A stretch of 64,000 bases of DNA from Galeopsis tetrahit. Taxonomy: Eukaryota; Streptophyta; Magnoliopsida; Lamiales; Lamiaceae. Location: NCBI GenBank assembly GCA_963675135.1, contig OY776121.1:63504265-63568264 (forward strand). Direction: 5' to 3'. A program made the translations under genes and the position numbers. Below, in pieces: positions 24,571 through 37,084 of this stretch. The notes under the pieces were generated by a model. The model saw nothing but the letters and a program-made list of their open reading frames with translations. It was not told where the DNA came from and did no database searches. Each line of letters starts with the position of its first letter. The first letter of the stretch is position 1.

Positions 24571-24580
24571 GTATATATAA
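24571..24580 (-). promoter_or_regulatory. TATA box of GDSL copy B
   Basis: The minus strand reads TTATATATACC about 80 bp before the ATG, similar in position to the TATA box of copy A. Confidence 0.6.
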
Positions 24581-24751
24581 GGCTATGAAGGATTGATTTT
24601 CTAGACTCAATAAATGGGATTGGTGCACCAGTGGAGGTGAGTGAGAGCAGAAGTTATTACAAAACCAGAGATTTACTGCATTGTGTCGGATCAAATTGGC
24701 AACAAAGGAATTTCTTTTTTTTCTATGTCGGGAATGGAGTATTTAATAATG

Positions 24752-25043
24752 TACTCCCTCCGTCCCGTCCCAGAGGAATTTGCACTTCTGGGATGACACA
24801 CATTTTAATAAATGTATAAAAAAAAGTGTACTGAGTGATGTTTTAAAGGATAATTTTGTAAACTTTTATGATTAAAGTAAAATAAAAGGTAGGTTGAGTG
24901 TGAAAAAGTAATGACATATGGGTAAATATGTGTATATTTTAAGGGTGAGAGTTATGACAATATTTTCTTTTATGGAGTGTGCAAATTGGTATGAAACATC
25001 CATATATGGAAAATGTGCAAATTCCGATGGAACAAAGGGAGTA
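24752..25043. mobile_element. Stowaway-type MITE, 292 bp
   Basis: Termini TACTCCCTCCGTCCC and ..GGAACAAAGGGAGTA with TA at both ends, the Tc1/mariner Stowaway signature. Non-coding interior. Confidence 0.85.
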
Positions 25044-25056
25044 CATGTTAAAATAC

Positions 25057-25136
25057 TGAAAATATTGCTTCTTTATGGAGTAATAATGAAAATATTGCTT
25101 CTTTATGGAGTAATAATGAAAATATTGCTTCTTTAT
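25057..25136. repeat. 30-bp tandem repeat, about 2.7 copies
   Basis: The unit tgaaaatattgcttctttat plus ten bases is repeated at 25057, 25087 and 25117 without change. The array is bracketed by two copies of GTACATGTTAAAATACTG (25041 and 25144). Confidence 0.9.
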
Positions 25137-25156
25137 GTACAATGTACATGTTAAAA

Positions 25157-25423
25157 TACTGACTCAGTTCTAAAATGATCGCCTCGTTTCATTTTTCGTA
25201 CTTAGAAATAAAATATTATTTATTTTGTATTAAATTTCAATTACTCTTATTTAAAATATATATATTGAAATTGAAAAACTCACTTTTTTCGGCATTATAA
25301 TAATTTAAATATTTATTAAATATAATAATTTTAATATTATACACATCCACAAAAAAAACGAGAGTATATTTTAGAATTAAAAAATAATAATTATATGGAT
25401 CAACATTTTAGTACGAGGGAGTA
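25157..25423. mobile_element. Second Stowaway-type MITE, 267 bp
   Basis: Left end TACTGACTCAGTTCTAAAATG and right end GTACGAGGGAGTA match the Stowaway terminal consensus imperfectly, with TA at both outer ends. Non-coding. Confidence 0.7.
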
Positions 25424-26071
25424 TTATTATATGCAGAGTAATTAAATGTTAGATAGTCCCTACGGATCGACTATTGATAGTTTCATGTACTCAAGTGTCA
25501 GTACTTGGTAGTTAGTATTGAATCCGCGGATTTGTTTATTTATTTATTTATTCCATTAAAAGTTACTCCGTACTTTTTTTTTTTAGTAAATTATTCTCTC
25601 ACATTTAATTATATTAGTCTCTCTCAATTACATAACTTCCACTACATTACTTATTCTATCATATTACTTATTCTATCATATTTTTTAACCTCCAGACTCA
25701 AAATTTTCGACGAAAGATTATTGTGTGAGACAGTTTTACTAATATTTGAATAAAATCGCAAGTTCAAAAATTATAGTAATATACATGTGCTAGAGATACA
25801 TAGTGTTCTCCCTTCCACACAAAAACAAATGTGATCGACTAGGCAATTAGATATATACGTTTATGACTATTGATAAAGATAAAATGAGGTTTTGTTTTTG
25901 TTGATATTTAGTAAACAATATATAACTGGGATTGAAAATCCCCTTCCAATTTTTTGAACAAACAACAAACAAACATTAATTTAAATCCGGCCTTTTAACA
26001 AATTAATCCAAAAAAGTAGTCTAAAAAAATATTTAACATTAAGTTGACTTAGGTTTACATTTAATACCAAA

Positions 26072-26278
26072 TATTCACTCCGTTTCATATTGTTCGTCGT
26101 TTTTTATTTTAAATCTTTGTTTCAAAATTTTTACAACGTGTATCCTTAAATTACGTACCCCTATGTAAATTCCTACGCTTTTCCTTTGATATACTTTAGT
26201 ATAAGGTGAATTTGTACAAAAAAAAAAAAATCTTTAATTCTATACAAAAATGACAAATATTATGAAACGGTGGAAGTA
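26072..26278. mobile_element. Stowaway-type MITE
   Basis: Left end TATTCACTCCGTTTCATATT and right end ATATTATGAAACGGTGGAAGTA are inverted complements with TA edges. Confidence 0.75.
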
Positions 26279-26409
26279 TATTATAATCGTATAACAATAT
26301 CTGTCTTCGATATATATCTCTCAATCTTAGGACAAATATTATGAAACGGTGGAAGTATATTATAATCGTATAACAATATCTGTCTTCGATATATATCTCT
26401 CAATCTTAA
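26252..26409. repeat. 79-bp tandem duplication across the MITE end
   Basis: 26252-26330 is repeated at 26331-26409 with one difference in the last base. The unit includes the right terminus of the Stowaway MITE and about 50 bp of flank. Confidence 0.92.
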
Positions 26410-27490
26410 AGCAGCTTGTTTCTTTCGTAATAAACCATTAAACAGTACTACTATACAATTTCCCCCTAATTTATAAACACAATTTCTTTCAATATTAATG
26501 AAGGGGATTAGATAGATAGTTTGGTCTATCTTTCAGCATCACTCCAATCATTATCAGTAGTAATCACATGGCCTAATTTTTGCTAATTTGTATTGGATTT
26601 TATTTCTCAAACTGGAAATTCTTTGCATATTAATATTGGACCCTTGGCTATATATATAATGACAGGAAGAATTTAGGTATCCAGAAAGTGATTTTTAGTT
26701 TAATTGATTTTAATTTATTAATTAGGACATACATTGTCCAACCCATTCTCCAAAAAGTTTCATTTTCTATATCAATATTCTTTTTCTTGGAACATTGATT
26801 TTAGTAATGAATTTGGTGATTTGTGACATATGGGAAATGATTAATTATATCGATAGCATCACTTAGTGATAGAGCCAAATGATATTTGAGGTGCCATCAA
26901 CATATTTTCGTATTTAATTTGTCTTGCCTGTCTATTATTAGGCAACAAAAATGAACATAAATTTTACTTCAAAAGAAAAGGAGAATTGATTTGAGATCAA
27001 ATTAATTAAATCATTCTCTGGTAGTGATAATAATAAGGTAAAATTTGAATTTTAGTTTACATAAAAAATTATGTGTCACAATTGTGTATATGAATAATCG
27101 TGATTATTCATAGTTCATATATAGTATAGTTTACGTAAACTCAAATTCACGGAAGTATTACTCTGACCATATATAAATACTAGTAGTATAAAATTGAAGC
27201 GCAAAAATGAGAATTAGTTTCTTATATATTGAAATTTGCAAAAAGTGGAAATCAGAAATTTAGGAAATGATAGGTTGTTGGATACTATGGTTTATGTGTG
27301 TTTTGTGGAATATGATAATTAAAATTACCAGCACATAAACATACAATTTCATCGGCGCGCTGATAAGTTTTGGATATTACCGTCTCATGCATGAGATTAT
27401 TGTAAAAACTACGTATAAACCGAGCACCTCTCTTTCCTAGTTTTTAAAATTTTATTACATATATTAATATATATAAATAAAATATTAGTA
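26410..27490. other. AT-rich intergenic DNA
   Basis: No gene or complete element recognised. Confidence 0.4.
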
Positions 27491-28042
27491 TAGATTGGAA
27501 ATGGATCAGGTCTAGTACACTTAAAAAAAAAAGTTTGAACTGTTGCATAATTCTTAGACTCAAGTCTAACTCATGACCTGTCATATGTTTTTTTTAAGGT
27601 TTGACCTGAACTTTTTAATAAATAGATTTAGTCCGAAAACCTTTAAATGTCTTTTTAGTTCTATTAGTGCATTTAAAAAAAATATACAACACTTTATTAT
27701 CGTCAAATTATAAAATTAACTCTTTAAATCTCAAAATGAAGAAATAAAAGTAATACGGAGTAACAAATTTATCAAGTGTTCCAAAAAAAAATTCAAATAT
27801 TAGAAAGGGAAATATAATTGCATATATTATATATTTATTATCTTTTTAGATATTATATATTTATATATAAATAAAGTTAAATGAACCGATCTGTTTGGTT
27901 AAAAGGCCTACAAAAAAACTTGAGTCCCGCCTATTTAGACTTAAAAAAAAGTTTGAGGTCGACTTATTTATTAAACGAGTCAAGTCGAGTCGAACCGAGC
28001 CAAGCTTTAATAGGCCAAGCCGTAGACCCATTTCCACCCTTA
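27491..28042. mobile_element. Probable non-autonomous hAT-type element
   Basis: Left end TAGATTGGAAATGGATCAGG and right complement TAAGGGTGGAAATGGGTCTA form imperfect inverted termini, with 'gacctg/caggtc'-type and 'aggcctac'-type words inside. No convincing 8-bp target duplication was found, so the edges are tentative. Confidence 0.5.
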
Positions 28043-28849
28043 TCTGTATCGGATAAAACATACTACAATAATTCTACTATATTTTTTCATATGGGGTAAT
28101 TATTTAATGATTTACAGATGTATTTTAAATGTTAATAGTGAAGTTATTATGATAATATCTCAAAACACGAATATTGGAGTATAAAAAAGGAATTATTAAA
28201 TCATTGATTATTGAAAGAATTCAAGTTCATTGTTCAAATATTTTCGAAACATTTTGAAGTTCTATTTAAATGTAACAAAAAGTTCTCAAGATTTTGCACA
28301 TTTACATTTAAATTGCTATACATTGCATACATTATAGTAGTAGAATACAATAATACTTAATAACATTTTAATATATTTTTTAAACACTTATTTTTTGTTT
28401 AAATAAAATTCAAATTAGCCTCTCTCCCATAAATAAAAGTTATTTTAACTTTTAAAACATATGTACTCCATTCTATTTCTAAAGAATTTGGGTAAATCAA
28501 GCATCATCATCAACAATAATGATAAACATTTATTTTACCAATTAAATAATACAATTATAATAAAATATTTATTATTTCTTGCTACTATACTATCGGCTAT
28601 CGCTATCATTCCTATTTATCATTACTTGAAATAATACTCACCCGTCCCAAGAAAGGAAGAAGATAATCCTCTATTTCATTTTTTTTTGGTCTCAAAACTT
28701 AGTTCCTTTTTTTTTATATAGAAGTGTGTAAAATGTTAAAAATACTTATATTTAATAAATAATTATTGTTTTAATATTTAATAAATAAAGTTATACGGAG
28801 TATTAAAAAAATTATAGATATAATTTAAAAATTTGGACACAATAAATTA

Positions 28850-29108
28850 TACTCTCCTTCCCATTATAAGTTTCCCACTTTCTTTTTATGAATGTCTCAC
28901 AATAAATTTTTCATTTTATTTTTTTATCCAAATTATTTCCTCTATTTCAATTACGTCACTTATATTTTGCCTATTATTTTATTATACTTTATCTCATAAT
29001 AATCTATTATTTTTTCTCTCACCATCACATCACTTATATTATATCTATTATTTTTTAATTAAAATATATAAAAGAAATGAAAAACTTATAGCGAAATCGG
29101 AGAGAGTA
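28850..29108. mobile_element. Stowaway-type MITE, 259 bp
   Basis: Left TACTCTCCTTCCCATTATAA and right complement TTACTCTCTCCGATTTCGCT, both followed by ATAAGTTT.CA, with TA edges. Confidence 0.75.
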
Positions 29109-32022
29109 ATATTTTATTGATTTATGTAAAAAAAATAAAATGGATGGATGTAATGTTAAGTATAAGAAAAGTAGAATCCATATATCAAACAATATTGTGG
29201 AAACCATGTGATGATTTAATATGTGGTGGGGTAGTGTTTTGAGCTACCAATAAGTGCGCCTCCTTTTCATATCTTTATTTCCTCCAATAAACATTAGTAT
29301 ATTTTTCGTAAAAAAGAAACATATATATATTTGTGCAAAGAGATTAATAAATATTTCCAACTACCCTCCTTTAAAAGTTTCATAAAATCGGGCCAAATTA
29401 GTTGTTGAGCTTAACAAAGTTAAATACTACATTGTACAGGTCTAAATTAAGACAGAAATATGATCATGTGCCCCCTTTCTAACAAAGGTCCTAACTCTAC
29501 GTAATGTCACAACTTAATTATTAAGTTTGGTCAAACATTGCAAAAAAAGCTATGAATTTAATGGCATAATTAATCCCACATATAAATTTAATTATATTTG
29601 CAGACCACACAATCAACAATACCAATAAAATCGATTTTTTTTTTAAAATTAAATTTAGCTGATGGAATTAGTAAAATACTGTAGATGAGTGTGACATTAT
29701 CGTAGAAATTTACCTATATATCTATGTTATGGTCTGCCCCTGACGGTATGCTTTTCAAGCCAATTATTTGTTAAGTCATCTAAGTTTTCAGGCTCATTTA
29801 TTGATATTTCAATTTTAGGTCCACAAGCATTTTATTTAATTGAGAGCAAAGATAATAATTTATGTGGCGTCGTATCATCTGCTGAATGACAAGTACAAAA
29901 ATTCACTTTTTTCTCTGAATGGCTGTTGCCTGCTGCACAAATTTTCTTCCTCAAGTTTTGACTCAACTCCTTGTTTTCTTCAGTTTTATTTTATTTGGTT
30001 GAAGATAATTTAATTATTGAATTACTTCTCCCATACTTAAAAATATAAGAATGTGTTAGATATGATTTGATTGTAAGAAAAAAAATATATAATAAAATGT
30101 AAGAGAATAGTTTGTAAGAAAAAAAATGAGTAACTTTTATTAGCACAGAGACATAAAAAAAAAAAAATTGAATATACATTGTTTGCTTCTCCCAAATAAT
30201 CTTCAAAATATAAATATCCTCGTTACCTATTTATTGTTTGTACAACTTGCAAAAAATACTCCGAATAATAATTAATATGTAGCAATGTATTGAAATAAAG
30301 AAAATTATAAAAGAAAAAAGATAGATAGATAAAAAATAGAAAACATAAAGAAATAGGGGGTGAGAAAAAAATATCAAAATTTCAGTATATCTAATTTTTT
30401 GTATTGAAAAAAATGTAAAAGTTATTGAATTTGTTGGTCTATCGAATTTTTTTATATGATAACGGCATAAAAATAGTTATACCGCAATCTTTCGGTATAT
30501 ACCAAAATATTGAGAAAAAAAATGATATTCACTACAGTGTAAATTTATAGTATTATTTCTTATATTAAATTAATTTAAATTTAAAAACTTAAATAAAATA
30601 AAATTTAAATAATTAATTTTGATATTTTGATATGAAGCCATGCTTCAATATTTTCTGTATGGATTGTATGGTATAATTTTCGAAATTTTCAATATATTAG
30701 TTTGGTTTGTTTGATTAGGTTGGATTAGGGTTGATTGACTTTTTATTCCCAACGAATCAAACGTTTGGTTTGATTGATTATGACCCGGGATTAATGCAAG
30801 GCCCGACAATTTTATACTATTTTTCATGCATATGTGAGATTATTAATCATAGAGAAGGGGTGAGTTAATTTATCCAACATTATCCCGTAAAACTTTCGAT
30901 ACTGTATCCGTGTCTATTTTCTCAATATGGTTGGCAATACTACTACTCTAGGTAAACTCGTGAATAAAATTGATATTAAATTAAAACCCAAATGAAACTT
31001 TGATTCTTGGTGATTTCATTCATCACAAAATCCATCGCAAAATCAAAATTACCACAAATGAAAAGGTAAAATAGAAAAAAATATTGAAGTTCAATTACTT
31101 GGACCTTTCTATGGTACTAAATGAAAACGACCTTCATAATTGGTGCATGACTCATTCAATTTTAGAATTCAACCAACTTGAAAAAGTAGGTAACATTTAA
31201 TTTGAGATTAAAAAAAAAAAAAAATGACATCCATGTGTTTACCATTTCATGGGGAAGAAGGTTGATTTGTAGAAAAGTTGTGCTCAGTCAATTTTGTAAA
31301 TGATTTATTTTTTGACGCAAATAATTGATTTTTTTAAAAATGCGTTATTTATAAAAGTTATTTAAGTCTTGAAATTGGTAATTTGTTCTCGAAAGAACTC
31401 AATCACCCATATTTTTTTTTTTTTTTGAATATAAAATTAGAGCAACAATATTTATTTGGATTTGTGATAGGAATGATTCTAAAACTTTCTCCTCACTTGC
31501 TGAATAATTATTTTAAACAAAAAATTGTACAAACACTCTCATATATGATATTAGATCTCATTTAGTATACTATATGAGTTTATGAAATTCCAATACAATT
31601 AAATATAAAAGAGCATAAAATTTAAATACTTAAGTGAAACAATATTTATGAAATCATCTCGAACAAGAGTCCATTAGTTCATTAAAAAAATGGGGTATAT
31701 AGTTTGTAGTAGTAGAGGTTGAGGACCATGATTTATTTCCCAATAAAAACACTACTGCAATTATTTGATTTCTTTCTTGATTTTTTTGCACATAGTTGAC
31801 AAGGACAAGAATGTATGGGTGGAAAAATAACAAAATTTTGGTATATCAAATTTTTAGTATAAAAAAAAAAGTCAAAATTATTAAATTGTTCATCAAATTT
31901 TCTCTTATTGAATTTTTTTATTTAGAGAAGATACAATTACAGAATTTTTATCGTTACACGTTGTAGTGTAAAAAAAATTAAAGATTAATGATTGAATAAA
32001 AAATCCATGAGCTATCATGTCT
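29109..32022. other. 2.9 kb AT-rich intergenic DNA
   Basis: No gene. Homopolymer A/T runs and short ORFs only. Confidence 0.45.
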
Positions 32023-32027
32023 CATAT

Positions 32028-32940
32028 TGTCAAGCAATTCTAGTCGATTAGACGTCTCCAACCAAGTAGAACACTTGAATATAGAAGAAATAACTGCTCT
32101 AGGATAGTAATTCCAAAAGTAATCAACAAAACAAACAACACACAAGAATTTAAGTGGTTCGATCAATGTGATCTACATCCACTGGACCGGACGAGTACTT
32201 CTTTGATTGATCAAGAATGATTACGCACTCATTCACTCGGAATAGGATATTTCCTCACTTCACTCGTGAACTCACACAACTCAAAGATTACAATCGTACT
32301 TGCATCCAAAATCGTAACCTTTACAATGTACACAAACAAGAGTTTATAAAGACCAAAGGTAGTTGCTGCTGTTAGGAACTGTTTTGAGTAGTTAGCAACC
32401 GTTTGCAACCGCTTGTAACAACCCATGTGCTCTGTTATTGCCCAACTGAAATGGTAGTTATGCCCTCAAGTTGTTGTAACTGTAATACAGTTAGTTAAAC
32501 TAACTAACTTTCATATCTGAAGACTTGTCCATAAAGATCAGAACACTTCTATTGTTCTGATACCCAACTCTCCTGTTCTGATGATCAAAAGCTAACTCTA
32601 CTGATAGACTCCATACTGTGCTGATCTTTTACTGTGCTGATGTACTGATCTGATAGTACTCTGCTGAAGTACTGATCTTGGTACACTCTGCTGAAGTACT
32701 GATCATGGTACACTCTGCTGAAGTACTGATCTTGGTACACTCTGCTGAAGTACTGATCTTGGTACACTCTGCTGAAGTATTGTGCTGATTTGGCCAACTG
32801 TGCTGAAATCTAAGCATCACCTCCTCAGCTGATTGAAAACCTTCAACTCGTCTGATTTCGGGCCAAGTTATCTTCTCTGATCCTATCAGCTCACTACTCA
32901 CTTAGTGTGCTGACTATGAGATTATGAGATAACACTCATA
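32028..32940 (-). repeat. 3' LTR of copia element 1 (913 bp)
   Basis: Matches 37085-38639 apart from the hAT insertion there and an expanded 27-bp tandem repeat here. Confidence 0.92.
32640..32790. repeat. 27-bp tandem repeat inside the 3' LTR
   Basis: About five copies of a unit like TACTGATCTTGGTACACTCT plus GCTGAAG. The other LTR (about 38432-38465) has only one clear copy, so the array changed size after the element inserted, or the two LTRs exchanged sequence unequally. Confidence 0.9.
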
Positions 32941-33073
32941 ATTCTCCACCTTTAGCTCATAATCGAACTAATCTCCACCAAAAACAAAACACCAACACTA
33001 TTCTCCTCAAAGAATAGCCTCCACTACTGATCTTCTGCCACAAGAACAGTAGCCTTCTCCTCAGAGGAATTAA

Positions 33074-36000
33074 TGCAGTTCAATAAGTCTAAGACACAAG
33101 CCAAACTTCTCTTTTGGCAATGCCTTAGTGAACGCATCAGCAGGGTTCTCCTCTGTAGCAATCTTCACTACCTGGACCACCCCCTTCTCTACAATATCTC
33201 TTACAAAGTACAGTTTCACATCTATATGTTTAGTTCTCTCATGATACCCCTGATGCTTTGCAAGATGTATTGCACTTTAGTTATCACAGAAGACAATCAC
33301 ACTTCTTTGTGATATACCAAACTCCTTCAAGATCCCCCTAAGACACATGCTCTCCTTAACTGCTTCAGTCAAGGCTACATATTCTGATTCTGTAGTAGAT
33401 AATGCAACTACGGACTGATGTATTGACCTCCATGATATAGCTGTACCAAATAAGGTGAATACATACTCTGTCAAGGACTTTCTTGTGTCTACATTGGCTG
33501 CATAGTCGGCATCAACATATCCCACAAGTGCTTCTCCCTCATCTGATATCTTCTGAAATTTCAGACCCTTCTCAGCTAATCCCAAAACATATCTCATGAC
33601 CCACTTAACTGTCTCCCAATGACTTAAGCTTGGATCACTCATGTATCTGCTGATTACACTCATTGCATGAGTTAAATCTGGTCTACAACACACCATAGCA
33701 TACATTAAACTCCCTACTGCACTGGCATAAGGAACCTTACTCATCTGAGCTCTTTCTTGGCTGTTCTTGGGACACATCTGATTTGATAGCTTCTGATGCT
33801 GACCAATTGGTGTAGAAACTGATTTATCTTGATTCATCCTGAATCTCTCTAACACCTTCCTCAGATAGATAGGTTGACTAAGCTGAATTGCTCCCTCAAC
33901 TATACTGATCTCCATCCCAAGAATCACTTTAGCTTCACCAAGATCTTTCATCTCAAACTCCCTTTTGAGAATCTCCTTAACCTGATTGATACTGTTAATA
34001 GACTCCTCTGCTATTAACATATCATCTACATACAACAGAAGATAAGTAATTGAACTCCCAACTCTCCTGAAGTAAACACAACTGTCATACAAGCTTCTTG
34101 CAAAACCAGCTGAGCAAATGTACTCATCAAACCTTAAGTATCATTGTCTAGGGCTTTGTTTGAGGCCATAGAGTGATTTTCTGAGTAAGCACACTTTGTC
34201 TTCTCCATCTTCTATGTCCAACCCTTCTGGTATTTTTATGTAGATCTTCTCATCTAAGGTCCCATGAAGAAATGCTGTGGTCACATCCATCTGATGCAGC
34301 TCCAATTCATATTGAGCAACCATAGCCAACAAGATTCTGATGCTACAATGCTTTACAACAGGTGAGAAGATTTCATTAAAGTCAATACCTTCTTTCTGTG
34401 TAAATCCTTTAGCTACAAGTCTTGCCTTGTACCTAATCTTGCCACCTCTCTGAGCCTCCACCTTCTTCTTGTAGATCCACTTACACCCAACAAGTTTCTT
34501 GTTCTTAGGCCTCTCAACAATCTTCCAAGTCTGGTTCTTGTTCAGAGATAACAGTTCTTCCCCCATTGCAACTAACCACTTCTCTTTGTCATGGCAGTTG
34601 ATGGCTTCTGTGTAAGTTTTAGGCTCCAAAGACTCCACCTCAAGAGCTGCACATAATGCAAATGATACTATGTCAGCTTGACCATACCTCTGAGGTGGGT
34701 GGACATCTCTTCTGGTTCTGTCCCTAGTGAGCTGATAGTCATGAAGCTCAGTATCACTATGAGTAGTCTCCTCTTCATATGGATCAATCTGATCTTCAGT
34801 TACTGTTCTGGTTTCAACATGCTCCACCTCAACCTGTGTCTCATCTGGTCTGTTGTGTGCTGCACTTGAACTTGCCTCTTCTTTTAATGGCATTCTACTC
34901 TCATCAAAAGTTACATCTCTGCTGATAATACACTTCTGCATCCCAGCTTCAAGGCACCACAACCTATACCCTTTCACACCTGAAAGATACCCTACGAACA
35001 CACATTTCAAGGCTCGAGGCTCAAGCTTATCTTGCTTGACATGGGCATATGCTAAACAACCATAAACTTTCAAATTACTGTACTCAGCTGCATGGCCAGA
35101 CCATAACTCTTCTGGATTTTTAAATTGCACAACTGAGGAAGGGCTTTTGTTTATCAAGTAGGCTGCTGTTGACACTGCTTCTCCCCAAAATACTTTAGGC
35201 AGTCCAGACCTGCTCAACATGCACCTGACCCTCTCAAGCAAAGTCTGGTTCATTCTCTCAGCTACTCCATTTCTGCTGAGGTGTACCTGGTACTGTTCTA
35301 TGCCTCACTATACCCTTCTTCTTGCAGAAAACATTGAACTCTTCTGATATGAACTCCAACCCATTATCAGTTCTCAAATGCTTGAGCTTCTTTCCAGAGA
35401 CATTCTCAACCTCAGTGAGTCATTCCTTAAACTTTTAAAATGCTTCTGACTTGGATTTCAGGATAGTGATCCATACCTTTCTTGAGTAGTCATCTATGAT
35501 AGACATGAAATATCTCCCACCACTTCTGGTCTGATTCCTAGCTGGCCCCCATAAATCTGAGTGTACATAGTCCAAAATTCCTTTGGTAGAGTGTGAACTC
35601 TTTCCAAACTTCAATCTCTTGGATTTCCCAAGAATGCAGTGCTCACACAGATCAAACTTTGTGATCTTGTCACCACCTAGCAATCCTTGCTTACTCAGCT
35701 CAAGTAGGCCCTTCTCTCCTACATGACCTAGTCTTCTGTGCCACAACATTGAGTTGTCTTGCACTCTTGACACATCTGATCTGCCTATAACTGTTCCTCC
35801 CTTAAGAAAATAGAGATCATTCCTTCTCTCACCTTTAAGAACAGTAAGCTCCCCCTTTGAAACTCTGAGCTCTCCATCTTCTGACTGGAATTTGTAGCCC
35901 AATGAATCCAGCACACCAAGAGATATCAAATTTCTCTTGAGTTCAGGAACATACCTGACCCTCTTGAGAATCCTCACCACTCCATCATACATCTTCAAGT

Positions 36001-37042
36001 GTACTGTAGCTTCACCTTTGACTTTGCAAGTGTGATCATTCCCTAACAACACAGAACCTCCATTCTGATGCTTAAAATCATGAAACCAATCTCTTCTTGG
36101 AGTCATGTGGAAAGAGCACCCTGAATCTAAAATCCAATCTTGATGTTCTTTAGTGGAAGTGATGGATAGGGACTGAGCTGACTCATAACCCTTCTGCTCC
36201 TTATCCTCTTGGGTTTGATTTGCTTGATTCTTATCAACAGGGTTCTTGGGACCAAATTTTCTCATAAGCTCTTTGTACTTGAAACAAGTAGTCTTATAGT
36301 GCCCAGGTTTGTTGCAGTGGTGACACACTACTTCCCCTTGATTTGACACTGCTGATTTTCCCTTATCATCTCCCTTGGGTTGACTAGACCCCTTCTTGGA
36401 GGCAGATTTCTTCTGTCCTCCCTTGATTGCCAATCCTTCTCCACTGCTACTTTTATCTCCTTGAGATGTTTTGTTATGTAGTAGCTTGGACTTGACTGCC
36501 AAGATCACATCCTCCAATGTGATTGCCTCCTTTCTACTATACAAGATGGTGTCCTTTAGGATTTCAAAGGACTTATGAAGAGCACTCAACAAGATCAAAG
36601 CCTTATCCTCTTCTTCAAGCTTGACATCTAAATTCTCCAGATCATCAAGTATCTTGTTGAACTCATCTAGCTGCTCCGTAATGGGTTTGTCATCTCCCAT
36701 TCTAAAGGCATACAGCTTCTGTTTCGAATAGAGTCGGTTAGCAAGAGTTTTCACCATATATAACTTCTCAAGCTTATCCCAAACCTCCTTCGCTGACTTC
36801 TCTTTAGCAACCTCCCTCAAGACCTTATCTCCAAGGCAGAGTAGGATCGTGCTTCAAGCTTTCCTGAGCAACTTGCTACTTTCAGCCGCAGTTGTTGCAG
36901 TTTCTTCTGCAATCTCTTCGGATTCTTCGAGAGCCTCGAATAATCCTTGATGTTCAAGGAGGGCCCGCATCTTGACCTTCCACAGCCCAAAATCTCCCGT
37001 GCCTGTAAACTTCTCTATGATGTACTTGGTAGAATTCCCCAT
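33074..37042 (-). pseudogene. Broken gag-pol of copia element 1
   Basis: Open pieces: 36854-37042 (gag N-terminus), 35435-36820 (gag; CCHC zinc knuckle CHHCNKPGHYKTTC; protease motif LDSGCSFHMT; GAG-pre-integrase HRRLGHV; start of integrase), 34141-35253 (integrase C-terminus and reverse-transcriptase N-terminus, KLVGCKWIYKKK) and 33277-34092 (catalytic YVDDM motif, RNase H DADYAANVDTRKS). The frame continues to about 33074. The pieces are separated by in-frame stops near 36852, two near 35430, one near 34139 and one at 33277, and by a one-base insertion near 35272. The product cannot be made as one polyprotein, so the element is not autonomous. Confidence 0.92.
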
Positions 37043-37084
37043 ATTAGATCTGCAGCTACTTCAGTTCCCATAGATGGCGCCAAT

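Noticed and set aside
32585..32901. Peptides with repeated QYFSRVYQD or STSAECTKI units
   Set aside because: They are translations of the 27-bp tandem repeat inside an LTR, not a repeat protein.
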